From positions 490,317 to 554,316 of the forward strand of contig FN648905.1 in assembly GCA_000310025.1 (NCBI GenBank): 64,000 bases of DNA, read 5' to 3'. Each line of letters opens with the position of its first letter. The first letter of the stretch is position 1. The stretch is from Ectocarpus siliculosus. Taxonomy: Eukaryota > Sar > Phaeophyceae > Ectocarpales > Ectocarpaceae. The notes under the pieces are model-generated. The model was not told the DNA's origin. It saw only the letters and a program-made list of their open reading frames with translations, and did no database searches. Of the stretch, positions 26,601-38,600 are shown one piece after another. A program made the translations under genes and the position numbers.

Positions 26601-29600
26601 CCTGTACAACTACTTTAGGTGGTAGTTGTTTGCCAGACAACTACTCTTCCAGGAGGGTGCGCACCTAGTTGGCTGCAGACACCTACTCTTCCAGGAGTGT
26701 GCGCACCTAGTTGGCTGTAGATGACTACTCTTTCAGGAGCGCGCGCACCTAGTTGGCTGCAGACACCTACTCTTTCAGGAGAGTGCGCACCTAGTTGGCT
26801 CTAGATGACTACTCTTTCAGGAGCGCGCGCACCTAGTTGGCTGCAGACACCTACTCTTTCAGGGGCGTAAGCACCTAGTTGGCTGCAGACACCTACTGGT
26901 TCAGATTTGTGCGCACCTAGTTGGCTGTAGATGACTACTATTCCAGAATCGTGCGCACCTAGGTGTTTACGAACAACTAGCCGGTGGTTGTCTGTCTAAC
27001 AACTAACTTAGCTGGCTTATTAGTTAGAGTTGATAGTCTGTCCTGGAGTTACAAAGAGAACGCATTAACAGTGGTAGTAGCAGTGAGAGGTCGTTTCTGC
27101 GCAGAAAGGGGTGCAGACGAGGAAGATCAGCCAAACCTTACACCTTGTGAACCTTTATCGATCTATTCCTGGTGAAACGAACCACAATACACGCAAGCAT
27201 GCTGTGTGATGATCCGCGAGCATGACACGCCAACCTAGCCAGATGACCAGGAGCTCTCTCCTATGCGAGGGAGACCTGCCAAACAACATCCGCTTATTAT
27301 GCTGGGTCGTGAAAAAAACTAATTGAACATGCATCATCGACCGTCACTGCCTCTTTTTCCGACGAACCAATCCCTCCGTCTGTTTGCTGGCCACCATCTG
27401 CTGGTGGTGCTGGTGTAGGGTCGGCTGGTGGAACAGCCGCCGCCATGTGGTGCGCTTGTTCGCTCGTTGGGTGGTGTGTGAGAGAGTGCGTGGTGTGCGG
27501 TGGTAGTGTACTGCGCCGGCAGCTGTTCTGTATTGACTGTTGACACCTACCCGTCCGTGTGTATCTGTGGGTGCGACTGCGTGGTCTGCAGTAGTAGTCC
27601 CCTGCTGCGCCGGCAGCTAACTGTTCTATATTGACACCTGCCCGTTCGTGTGTATCTGTGAGTGCGACTGCGTGGTCTGCAGTAGTAGTCCCCTGCTGCG
27701 CCGGCAGCTAACTGTTCTATATTGACACCTGCCCGTTCGTGTGTATCTGTGAGTGCGACTGCGTGGTCTGCAGTAGTAGTCCCCTGCTGCGCCGGCAGCT
27801 AACTGTTCTATATTGACACCTGCCCGTTCGTGTGTATCTGTGAGTGCGAGTACGTGGGGTGCGGTAGTGCCCTGCTGTACCGACAGCAACAAATTGTTCT
27901 TTATTTACACCTGGGTAGTGAGCCTGTCTGTTTGTGTGTGCGTGACGCATGCGGTATTGTAGTGCGGTAGTCCACCTGTGGCGCAACTAATACTAATGTT
28001 CTATTTTGACATCTGCCCGTGTCTGTCTCTGTTTGGGTGTTAGTGTGTGCGATTCTGTGGTTGACAATTGCCCGGGCAACAAACAACGTGAACATGTTCT
28101 ATATTGACAACAGCCCGGGCACCTAGTTGGCTGCAGACACCTACTCTTCCAGGAGGGTCCGCACCTAGTTGGCTGCGGACACCTACTCTTCCAGGAGGGT
28201 GCGCACCTAGTTGCCTGTAGACACCTACTCTTCTTGGAGGGTGCGCACCTATTTGGCTGCAGACACCTACTCTTCCAGGAGGGTGCGCACCTAGTTGGCT
28301 GCAGACACCTACTCTTTCAGGAGGGTGCGCACCTAGTTGGCTGTAGATGACTACTCTTTCAGGAGCGTGCGCACCTAAATAGTTGGCTGTAGATGACTAC
28401 TATTCCAGGAGCGTGCGCACCTAGTTGGCTGTAGATGACTACTCTTCCAGGAGCGCGCGCACCTAGGTGTTTACGAACAACTAGGCGATAGTTGTCTGGC
28501 AAACAACTAACTTTAGTCAGTTATTAGTTAAAGTTGTACAAGGTGTGAAAAAGTGCACTTGGGACGAAGTAGTGCACAAGGCCAACGGAGGCCTGGAGGG
28601 GAACGCCAAGCAGATGTGGGAAGGGATTAGTGGGATGGTAAAAAAGACCGCGCAAGGGGGGGATACAGGGGTAGCAACTTTGCGACGTGTGAAAGGTGGA
28701 CTAGTCAGCAGTGGGAAGGGAACAAAAGAAAGTTCTAGCAGGACACTACAAGAGACTTGGAGTGCCTTCGGAGAATGAAGCTTTTGACCAAGTGTTTAAG
28801 AAGGAGGTGGACGCTTGGGCCCAGAAAGAAGCAGAGACATCGAAGGCAGACGTTGGGAACGTAGAACTAGAAGAGGAGTTCACTGAGGACGAGGTTGAGG
28901 CGTGTGTGAACAAGCTGCACTGCCACAAAGCAGCAGGGGCGGATGGGATAGTCAACGAGTTCATGAAGTTTGGGGGGAAGGGGATGATCCAGTTGATGGT
29001 ACTGCTGTACAACTGGGTGTGGAAAAACGAGTATATGCCAAGTAGATGGAGGGAAGGAGTGGTTGTGAACTTGTTTAAGAAAGGAGACAAGACTGACCCA
29101 GGAAACTACAGGGGTATCACACTGTTAAACACAGTAGGAAAGTGTTTTGTAAGTTGCTGAACGATAGGATAGTGGGAGTATTGGAGAAGGAACGTAGCAT
29201 TAGTGAGGGCCACGCAGGTTTCCGACAGAAGAGGGGGTGCGTAGACCACGCATTCACGGTAGGGAGAATCATCCAAGGTAGAAAGAGGGCGGTAGCGCCG
29301 ACGTACTGCTTCTTCCTGGACGTGAAAAAGGCATACGATACCGTATGGTGAAATGGGCGGTGGAAACAATTGTCCCAAGTACGGGATCAAGGGGAAAATG
29401 TTGAGGGTGCTGAAGAAGATGACAGAGTGTACGAAAAGCGCGGTCATGCTAGACGGAGAACTGTCTAAGTTCTTCGACATTGAGCAGGGGGCCCCACAAG
29501 GTTGCACGCTGTCCCCAACATTGTTCCAGGTGTTCAACGATCTGTCGGAAGTCGTAGAGGCAGTCCGGAAGGGAGTAAAAGCAGGGGACACGGAAACTTC

Positions 29601-32600
29601 GGTGTCAGGAATGCTGTTTGCGGATGATTTCGTTGTCCGACACCCCTGAGGGACTGCAACTGCAAATTGACGCGGCGAAGAAGTTTACTGATAAATGGAG
29701 ATTGTTTGCCAACGTTAAGAAGAGTGCCGTCATGGTGTGCAACGAGGTCAGGGAGGAACCAGTAGAACATACATGGAAGTGGGGGATCGAGGAGGTTGCA
29801 GTAGTGGACCAGTACACATACCTCGGAGTAGAGATTGCAAACGACTGCTCGCGGAATGCACACATGTCCAAGGTAGCGGAAAAGGGCAAAGCACGAGCAG
29901 GGAAGCTGCACCCAATACTCGCAAACCGGCACCTCGATACACGCATCAAATTGGCGATTTTGAAGAGCGCAATCGTTCCGCCGTTAGAGTACGCGGAGAA
30001 GTATGGGAAGGAAATAAGAACTAGAGGCGGCGCAGATGAAAGCAGCGAAAATCATCCTAGGATGCTCCAAGCGCACAAGCAATGCAGCCGTAAGGGCAGA
30101 ATTGGGGATCCAATCCCTACGGTCGGGAAGAGACGCAAGGAAGCTGACATGGCAGTATCGCATGTGCGGGATGGGAGAGGAGAGGTTGCCGAAAATAGTA
30201 TGGGAGGCGAAGTGGACAAACAAAAAAGAGGGGTAAACTCACGGAATGGGTCAAGGTTGTAGAGGACGTATGGAAGGGGTTAGACATCTACGAAGATGAA
30301 ACGCTGGAAACGGAGGGTCTACAGGGGTTCAAGGAGAAGATATCTGTTGCTTGTGCCGAGAGAGAAGAACAGAATCTAAGGAAAGAAACCAAGGATAAGG
30401 AGGGTCTAGAAGTGTACGGAATGTTGAAAGAAGGAATAGGGTTCAAGGATTACCTACATGGACCAATGGATGCAGGGATTAAAGCTGAAGGTCAAATTCA
30501 GGACCGGGGACATAGGCCTTCGAGAACGTCGACGAAGACATAGGACGGTAGACGACGAAGACAAGTTCAAATGTGATTGCGGCTTCGAATGCGAAGACCG
30601 TGTTCATGTAGTCGCGGAATGTCCGTGGTACGAAGAGGAGAGGGAAGTGTACATGGCTGAGCTGGGAAAAATACAAGGGACGTACAGGGAGATGTTTGAG
30701 GCATGGAATAGCGAGGAGAGGACGGTAGCTGTACTGGGGGGTAGGAAGTGGTTTGAAAAGGCGGGAAGGGATATCGTTAGGATAGACAGACTAGGGAAGA
30801 CATTTTTCAGCCACCTTTGGCAACGTAGGAAGGAACGATTGGCCATCGGTGATCGGTCCTGTGGGAACAATGCTCCGTCCTCTTGAGGACGCGTGGTCAA
30901 TGGTCTAACCGCTAAGGCATGCAAAACATAAGAGTACGCCCCCCACACTTCGGTATCAGCCACGAAGTACCCCGGCGGGGTTGGGTAATTTCGGCGAGAT
31001 TTCATAGCCTACCCGCCACTAGAAACTGTGGAATACATTCCATACCTTATGTAACACATGGGGTAGCTTTTTCACCATTTCAAAACACGAGGGTACCCAC
31101 TGCCTAAGCGCCTCCTGCGAAGCAAACAACATCCTCCCGGAGGAACACTGCGGGTTCCGACCTAGGCGATCCACCGTCGACATGCTGTTCGTCGGGCGCC
31201 GACTCCAGGAGCTGGGGCTAATAAGAAAAATACCGCTCTGCATGTGCTGCATCGACCTTCAGAATTATGACTCGGTGAATCGACAGCTGCTGTGGAAGGT
31301 CCTGGCCAGGGCCGGTATCCCCGCGGAGATGATCACCGTCATCCGCCAAATCCACGATGGAATGCGAGCCCGGGTGCGCATGGACGACGGAGAGCTATCG
31401 GACTCGTTTTGGGTCACACAGGGCTTGCGACAAGGGTGTGTGCTGTTCCCACTGTTGTTCCAAGATCTTCTTCGCCGCAGCTCCCGAGGTCTTTGTCACT
31501 CGATTCAGTAAGGAGATGTTAAGCGAAACCTGGCGCACCTGGCGGAGGAGACAGGGGCGGGGCCAGGAACACCACTTGATCAATTGTGGAAGGCGGTACG
31601 GGGGATGATGTATGCCGATGACGCCGGCGTTGTATCGAAGTGTTGTATCGAAGTCCGCCAACGGACTGGCGAGAATGATGACCGTCATCGTTGATGTGTT
31701 CGGGGAGTTCGGGCTGACGGTGTCGTACAACAAGACGGAGACGATCCTGGTGCGCGCAAAGGAGGACGACCAGACACCGCAGACCCCGCCGTCACCGCTG
31801 ATCATCGAAGCCGCGGGACAGAGGTACGTCCAGACGACTGAGTTCCGGTACCTAGGTGGCCTCGTCAACCAACATGGCGGCCTCAACCGTGAGATCGACC
31901 ACAGGAGCAAAGGAGCGTGGATATGCGTCCGGGGATATGGCTAGCTCTTCGACAGACCGAAAGCACCGTTTCGAGACCCGCCTGCTCCACGCAGAGGCGA
32001 TGGAGGCGCTGCTGTACGGTTGCATGACATGGGCCCCACGTCGTGATCGCTATACCGGCTGCTGCGGTCAATACACCACCGGCTTCTCCTGAAATCGGGT
32101 ACCAGCGTACAAAGGGCACCTCCAGGCAACTCTCCTACGCCCAGACCCTGAGTAGAGTCGGGTGCCAGAGCGTGGAAGCCACTGTCCGGCAACAGCGCCT
32201 ACTGTTCGCGGGGGCATTGACAAGGCAGCCCGACGGGCGACTCCTTAAATGGCTGATTTTCGGCGAACAAGAGGGGTGGGGGGGGGCAGACAGGAGAAAA
32301 CTGGAGCAGAACTAGCTGACGTGCCTCAAGGGACGATTTCAAGGGGTTCAGGCCTATACCCGGATCCACGGACCACGAACCCTGTGTATCGGGAGTCCCG
32401 AAATGAGTTTAGACGGAAGCAGCGAGGGTGGAGCGGAGTGTACCATGGCATGCGGGGGTACCGCAGGGAGCTGAGACGTTTGGCACAAGGACGAAGTCGA
32501 GGATAGTCGACGACGAGAGCTGAAACAAGACAAGGGAACCCGCAACAGTAATAGCAACAACCGACGGACGAGACAGCGAGGGAAGGACGTGGACGAAAAG

Positions 32601-35600
32601 AGGCAGACCGCGTGAAGCGATAAACGCCGATTGCGCTCCTTCGCTGACCCCCCCTCCCCCTCCCCATGATTGCACCATTGCATCAACCCCCCACGAGTAA
32701 TAACATGCCGAGGCTGTTGCTGGTGGCCCTGATTTTTGTGATTGTGGCGTGTGTCTTATTTGTGGGTCTATATTGTTTTTCCTGCCTCACTTCCTTTTTC
32801 TTTTACGATCTCTTTTGTCCTTTTCGTTTCTTCCCCGAATGGCCTTCGCTCTTTCTCTGCAGTAGCAAGATTCAATCAGGGGCTGTACCTCTCTCTCTGG
32901 CCTGTGATGTTGAATTCCAGTGCATTTCTGCCCCACATAGAGTGTGTGTAGAGGGGAGCGGAGGCCCCCAGGCTATCTCTCCATGATGAAAAAAAAAAAT
33001 CCGCTCATCTCTGAAATTTGTGCCCAGGCGCAACGACTCTGCCTCCCGCGGTACTGTTACACCTCGAGACAACATATTTTTGGCCAATAAAGTGACAGTG
33101 GTCGGTAGCCCAACAGACTAGAGCCAGTCCAAAGTAACAATCAACGATCCCAATAACAGGTGCGTACGTCACCCAAGCGTTCAAAAACACGACTCCACTT
33201 GTACATTTTGTCAACAATCCCAAAGCGAAAAACATGCACTGCAAACAATACACACAGCCACCCGACCATCAGCACAGGATCATGTGCACTACCCTAGCGG
33301 GTCAGGCGAACTGGAAGACCTCACCAGCTGGAGCAGTAGCGCATGCGTATGTGTGCATTCACAGCAGCAGCAAAGCCGGAGATGAGACGAGACCGGAGGG
33401 AAAAAAACGACAAAAAAATGGTGCCATCAGAGGAAGTTTCAGGCGCGGTTTCTATCCGTCCTGACGCCGCCAACAAGCTACCACAGGCGATCCTGAGCAT
33501 ATGCGCCGCTAGCCCTCCACACACTGATTCTCGGAAGCTATCAACTTTGCTCGTGCTCGATGCGACCCGATATGTGCGTGAACGTGTTTCCGAAAAAGTT
33601 TTTTAAGTTGGAGACTGCGGCCAGTACTTCAGCCGAGTCAGACGCAAATCTCTTGTTTTCACCAACACACGCTCAAGCACATTTTGAGACCAATTCTTCG
33701 AGGACGAGCTAAATAAGAGCTTCCGAGAATCAGTATGAGTAGGGCTTGCGGTGCATGCGCTCAGGATCACGTGTCGCAACTTGCGGACGGTGGGAGCACG
33801 GGCAAAGAAAAGCTCCGCGATTTTTCGGTACCCTTTTTTTCGTGTGGATTTTCAGGATTCGTCATGTGCCCCGCGATTTCCAAGCACAACAAATAGTGAC
33901 AGGCTTCGCCGCGGCTGCCTTTTCTGTCTCTGAGCGTGTGCTTCGCACGCTTACCTGCGAGGCAAGGTGGTCGTTGTCCTCGAGAAGTGCGCATGTCCAA
34001 TCGTGTCTCCGGTGCCCTCCAAAAAGGCGTCGTGGACGAACAAATGCTGGAAAACAGCTATCGTTTTTGGTATATCTCTAGAACTTTTCCCCATGAGAGC
34101 CCAAACGGGCGCAAGTGCCCCTCAACGGCAACGCCTCGGATCGGGACGCGGTTTTTTGTGCTGTGTGCGCAGAAAACAAAGCTACAAATCAACAGGATAG
34201 ATTTTCGAAATCAAGGGAGGAAAATCGAGCACTCGACAAAATCACTCACAAAGCCATATTTTCGCGAGCTTCCACAGTGTGGAGAGAAAATGTGGTCCTG
34301 TTGATTCATAGAGTGGTCTGTAGACATGTGTCGTAGAGTAAGAAGAGTCAACTCTCCACCTGGAGTCGGTATTTGCGCCCGTGTTTGAGTCCAAATCAGA
34401 GTATCCACTGGGGGCGGGGGGGGCCGAATCGCAAGCGAGAGTAGTCGAGGACGGTGAAAAGTGGATGGAAGGGATGACGTCGTTGGGAAGCAACATGTCC
34501 CGTGGGTGAGAGTTGGAAGGCGAGGCACGGCGTGATGCGTCATGTCTGCATGGGCACATGTGAAGGCGATGAAGGGCGGGGCCAAACAAGGGACTATTCT
34601 CGTGGAAATGCTGTTAACTAACCATCCGTGATGATGTGTGGTGTTGTGGATATCGTTCTCTAGGCTGCAGGATCCGAAAAAAACAAGCAGAAGGAAGCTG
34701 ACAAAAACAATGAAGAATGACTGAAATGTCTACAACGCCGAACAGTGCCTGCCGCAAAACCACCGGAAAGGCGAAAAACCACGTGCCTTACCCGCTTTTT
34801 TGTTCAACGATACTCGTGTCTGCACTGATGCAATACACAACTTCGAGAAGAGAGACATGACTCGAGGGAAACCTACGTAATTAAGCAAGAAGAATTGGAA
34901 CCCGACTTTCAACTCTGATCGAAGGGGGTGTAGATTAAAGATCAGAATGCAAGGATCCCACAGTGCATTCGACAAAACTACTGATTGATTGGAACGAACA
35001 CAGCACGAGCTCAACGGATGGAAGGTATTGCACGTATGATATAGCTCTACTGATGCCCAAGGGTGCAACCCGACCCAAAACGACCCAAAACGACAGTAAA
35101 CGCGAGTCAATTACAATGTGATATCAAAGCGGACGTCTTAACGTCTGTTTGAAACAAAACACTTTTGGTCCCTCTTTTCAAGTTAAACCCCAACACTATA
35201 TGCGTCTACATAGTTTACGGAGGCAACTAAAGGCTTCCCCGCCCATTGAAGCCCGAATGACACAAAAGGTGGAAAGCACAATAACGGCGACATTGATGGT
35301 GCAGGGCAGGGCAAAGTTGACTTATAATATGTCTATATGAGTGGGGCGAAACCGCATGAATAAATGTTCGTGAAGGTGGGACCGCCCACACTGAGGCAAC
35401 GAAAGGCGCAATGTAGTCTATGCGCCTTGGCGTTGCCGCAACAACCTACATAATATATCTTGGTTAAAATAACCGTGTCATCAGACTTACTTACGTACCC
35501 GCGAGTTCCAGAATACAAATGGGCCCATGGAGTGAAGGGATCCAACGTCAAATCGAAACGAGTACGGTCCAGCGTTTGTTTCCTTGGACAGGTTGAACAA

Positions 35601-38600
35601 CAGCAGCAGTCACACCGAACGAAAGCCTTTTCGGCAACTGGGTTCCCTTGGCATTAACGCCCTCGTCAGTGACGTTGAAAGGACAGGTGATACACGCGGC
35701 AATCACAATATACAGTTCTCTGACTGTCTCAAGTTGGAAGTGAGGAATGTGTGGCTTGGCGTCGAGTACAACATATTCACAGTAGACACGTTACAACACA
35801 TTATTGAGGCTCCGTGTGAAGAAAATTCTTGAAAAAATCTGCGCGGCTGCGCTGAGCAAGCCGCTTGCGCACAGCACACCCCGGCTTAGAGTAAAACGTG
35901 CGTCACGTTCGGTGTGGCGTGCGTCGAAGGAAGTTGACGAATGCAAAATGTAGCTGTTGTAGGCATTTTGCGTTGAAGCGGAAAGGCGAGGCACGGCGTA
36001 TTGCGCGATGACCCGCCCTCGGTGTTGTATGCACACTGCTGTTGACATGTAGCAATTTCTCTCCGCTACATACAGCAGTGTTGCAGACGATGTGTGTACT
36101 TCTTCACGGCTTGATGGCCTTACGCGTAAAATGGCTTGATTAACGGCATCCTGGAATCGTGTGGTGACCACATGCAGAACCCATACATACAAGACGTGTT
36201 GAGCGTGTTGGATGCTGTTTACACTGCGGAGACAACAGCAGTTCTCTGTGCTGCCAACTCTAAGCTCCTCCTGTGCTACGGTGCTGATGTGCACACGCGG
36301 CTGTCGTGCATGTTCCACGGATTGACCAAGCGCCATGCTCGAGAACTCGCAAACGCGCGACCCAACGTCCACACTGATGTGCCGCGAACCCAGCCCACAG
36401 AAGATGTGTCTGCTGTACAGCGGCTTTCACTCTGTGGACGTAAATCATGCGCTGCTCAAGAGACCGCAAGTTTGTCTACAATTCCTCACCACACTCATCC
36501 GATCACGATCATTGCTCAAGTGTGAGAGTACATGTACGTTCCGTTGGTCAAACGTTTTGGCAGTCGGGGGCAGTCCACGGCCGTCGCATTCAGTCTCACA
36601 CAACAACAAAGGTGTGCGGCGTGCGCAAGAAGAAAAAAACGAAAATCAAATCTCCACCTACTCTATTTTCAAGTAGTGCGACGTAACCCACTTCTTCGAG
36701 TATTTAACTTGGGGTGATGAAAAATTCGGCCACCGAGTCAAGAAAAAAATACAATTTTGGTGGTCCGTCCGCTCTTTTTTTGCCGTTACGGCGTAATCTC
36801 GAGGTCTAACTGTAGCTTCTGCGACCGTTTCTGCGCCATGAGTGGCAGTGACTACCCGACCCTCAATGCGATTTCCCTGCCCCTGCGGCCCCAAAACCGG
36901 GTTGAAACTAGGGCGGCTACAACAGAAACACTTCGTCGTCATCTAAAAAAAGACACACACACACACCACAGCCAATGTTCAGTCTATTCGCTTGCGAAAC
37001 GGACGTGGCTGTCAAACATGCGGGGATTGATTGGCCCCGACGGATTGAAAAAATAAAAAATAAATGCTGTTTGATACAAGGGTCTGTTTGACACAATGTC
37101 GGTCCACAATGAGGGTCAGGCGCAACCTAACCGTTGCAACTTCACAATAATATTCCATGGCGATTTCGCGGGGAGGGCCTAAATCTCGTGCCTAATGATA
37201 TTTTCTAGGATGCAAGACCGCTTGAGGCACTCGGCCGTCCGCCATATTTGACATGAAGCCTTTGCAGCCCTTTTTTCACCATGTTATGAGCACGAAATGC
37301 TGTCTCCCGGTAAGGACAGGGGCTGCGTCCAAAACCTGTCTGCCGATCATAATCTATCAAATCAAACGGAAGACCGACAACATGTCCTGGTAGTTGTTAA
37401 GGGAATTAACCCATTGCTCGTTTTTGAGCCAGTCAACTCGAAAAAATGAACAGTGTCATCGCTTCCATTGGGTTTTGTGCACACAACGCAACAGACGGCA
37501 TCCCGATCCAAGCTGTTGCCGTTGTAAGGCCGGTGACGCCGTATCAGCACTCTTGACAAGCTTTTGAATTGCAAACAGAATGCCGCCACAACAACAAGTG
37601 CGGCGCGTGGAAAGAAAGAATAAGATGTTCACACAAAGGCACACACAACGCACGCAGCCGCCGCTGTGCCTGGTAGATACTCCATTCATGCACGATTCGC
37701 CAGCACGGACACAACCACGGCGGTGAATCAGAGTACCGGCCCGGTTAGTGGCGGCCCGGATCCCCGATAGAGAGAACAGCAGACCCGAGCGGCGGAACAT
37801 CAGAACCAAACAGCGCGTGTCTGCCTTTCCACAGAGCTCTCAGTTTGACCTTTCTCACACACCGCACTAGGGTTGCATAGACTCCTTTCAAAATTGGCGA
37901 ACAGTCACAAGTGAATCCGTTACGGCGGTTAGGGTTGGGATGCTAGGCACAAACATCACGCACGAGCGCTCTGCGCCCACGGCGAAATCGCCATGGCATT
38001 TGGTGCTTCAGTTACCATGACGGGAGAGCCAAAAAGTCGAGCGTTTTGGGATTTTCTCAGACGAGTTCTCGCCCCCGTCTGCCCGTCAAGGGGGAGACGG
38101 CATTTTGCCTGACATTGCAATTCGATGTCTGAAGTGTCTGATGTACGATTCGCCTCTCGCTTGAAATTCAACGTAGGAAAATATTTGTATCAAGCATAGG
38201 GACGGATGGTAGCGTGCTTGTTGCGGTTTTATCCATGCGCTGCCCGGTGCTCCTGGCATTATAGATGAGCAGTCGGGTAACAAAATATCAGGGTTGTTCG
38301 CGGAGCTTTTTGTTTCCACGGAGAACCGGTCCATGAGATTTGAGAAAAATAAAAGCTCAGCTCCGTGACATGAGCAAAAAGAGAGCCCCGCGCCGTGAGA
38401 ATTTTTACCCTCGGAAAGACCGCTCCGCTCCGTTTCGTGAGGTTTCTCAACAATCACTTCAAGCGGTTGTTCACGTGTTCACGGGGCTGCACGCCGCACA
38501 AAGTCGGCGGTTAAATACCACAAAATCCGTGGTACACAACGCAATGCAGCCTCGCTTTTTCTATGACGTCACGGTGTTTGCACGGCGCGAGGCTTACATT

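Larger units (their letters stand above)
26596..28547. mobile_element. Non-autonomous TIR DNA transposon carrying satellite arrays, nested in LINE 1
   Basis: 1952 bases. Left end CACACCCTGTACAACT; right end, read inverted, CACACCTTGTACAACT. Both subterminal regions hold GTTGTTTGCCAGACAAC, itself a small hairpin. An exact 8-bp duplication AAAAAGTG flanks it, and removing the element rejoins the LINE reading frame. 8-bp duplications are typical of hAT-like elements (established for that superfamily); the CACACC ends do not prove membership. The interior has no transposase, only two 42-bp arrays and a 91-bp array. The segment CACCTAGGTGTTTACGAACA occurs both at about 26956 and 28462, so the element is partly duplicated inside. 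Confidence 0.85.
26040..30940 (+). mobile_element. 5'-truncated, decayed LINE (APE endonuclease/reverse transcriptase type)
   Basis: Flanked by a 19-bp direct repeat with one mismatch. It begins inside the endonuclease (SILDYILVD, then [15 protein letters not shown], the typical C-terminal block with Asp-His), continues with a basic linker, then the reverse transcriptase and a C-terminal Cys/His motif. The copy has several frameshifts and stops and is interrupted by a 1952-bp DNA element at 26596-28547. Without that insertion it is about 2.95 kb. No poly(A) tail is seen before the right duplication. It lies opposite in strand to leuC. The exact LINE clade was not determined. Confidence 0.85.

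Noticed and set aside
30895-30925. GTGGTCAATGGTCTAACCGC near the LINE 3' end, tRNA-like wording
   Set aside because: No B box or cloverleaf; taken as LINE 3' sequence.
35791-36525. Long open frames on both strands around 36 kb
   Set aside because: Both strands are open at once without domains, a sign of composition rather than coding.
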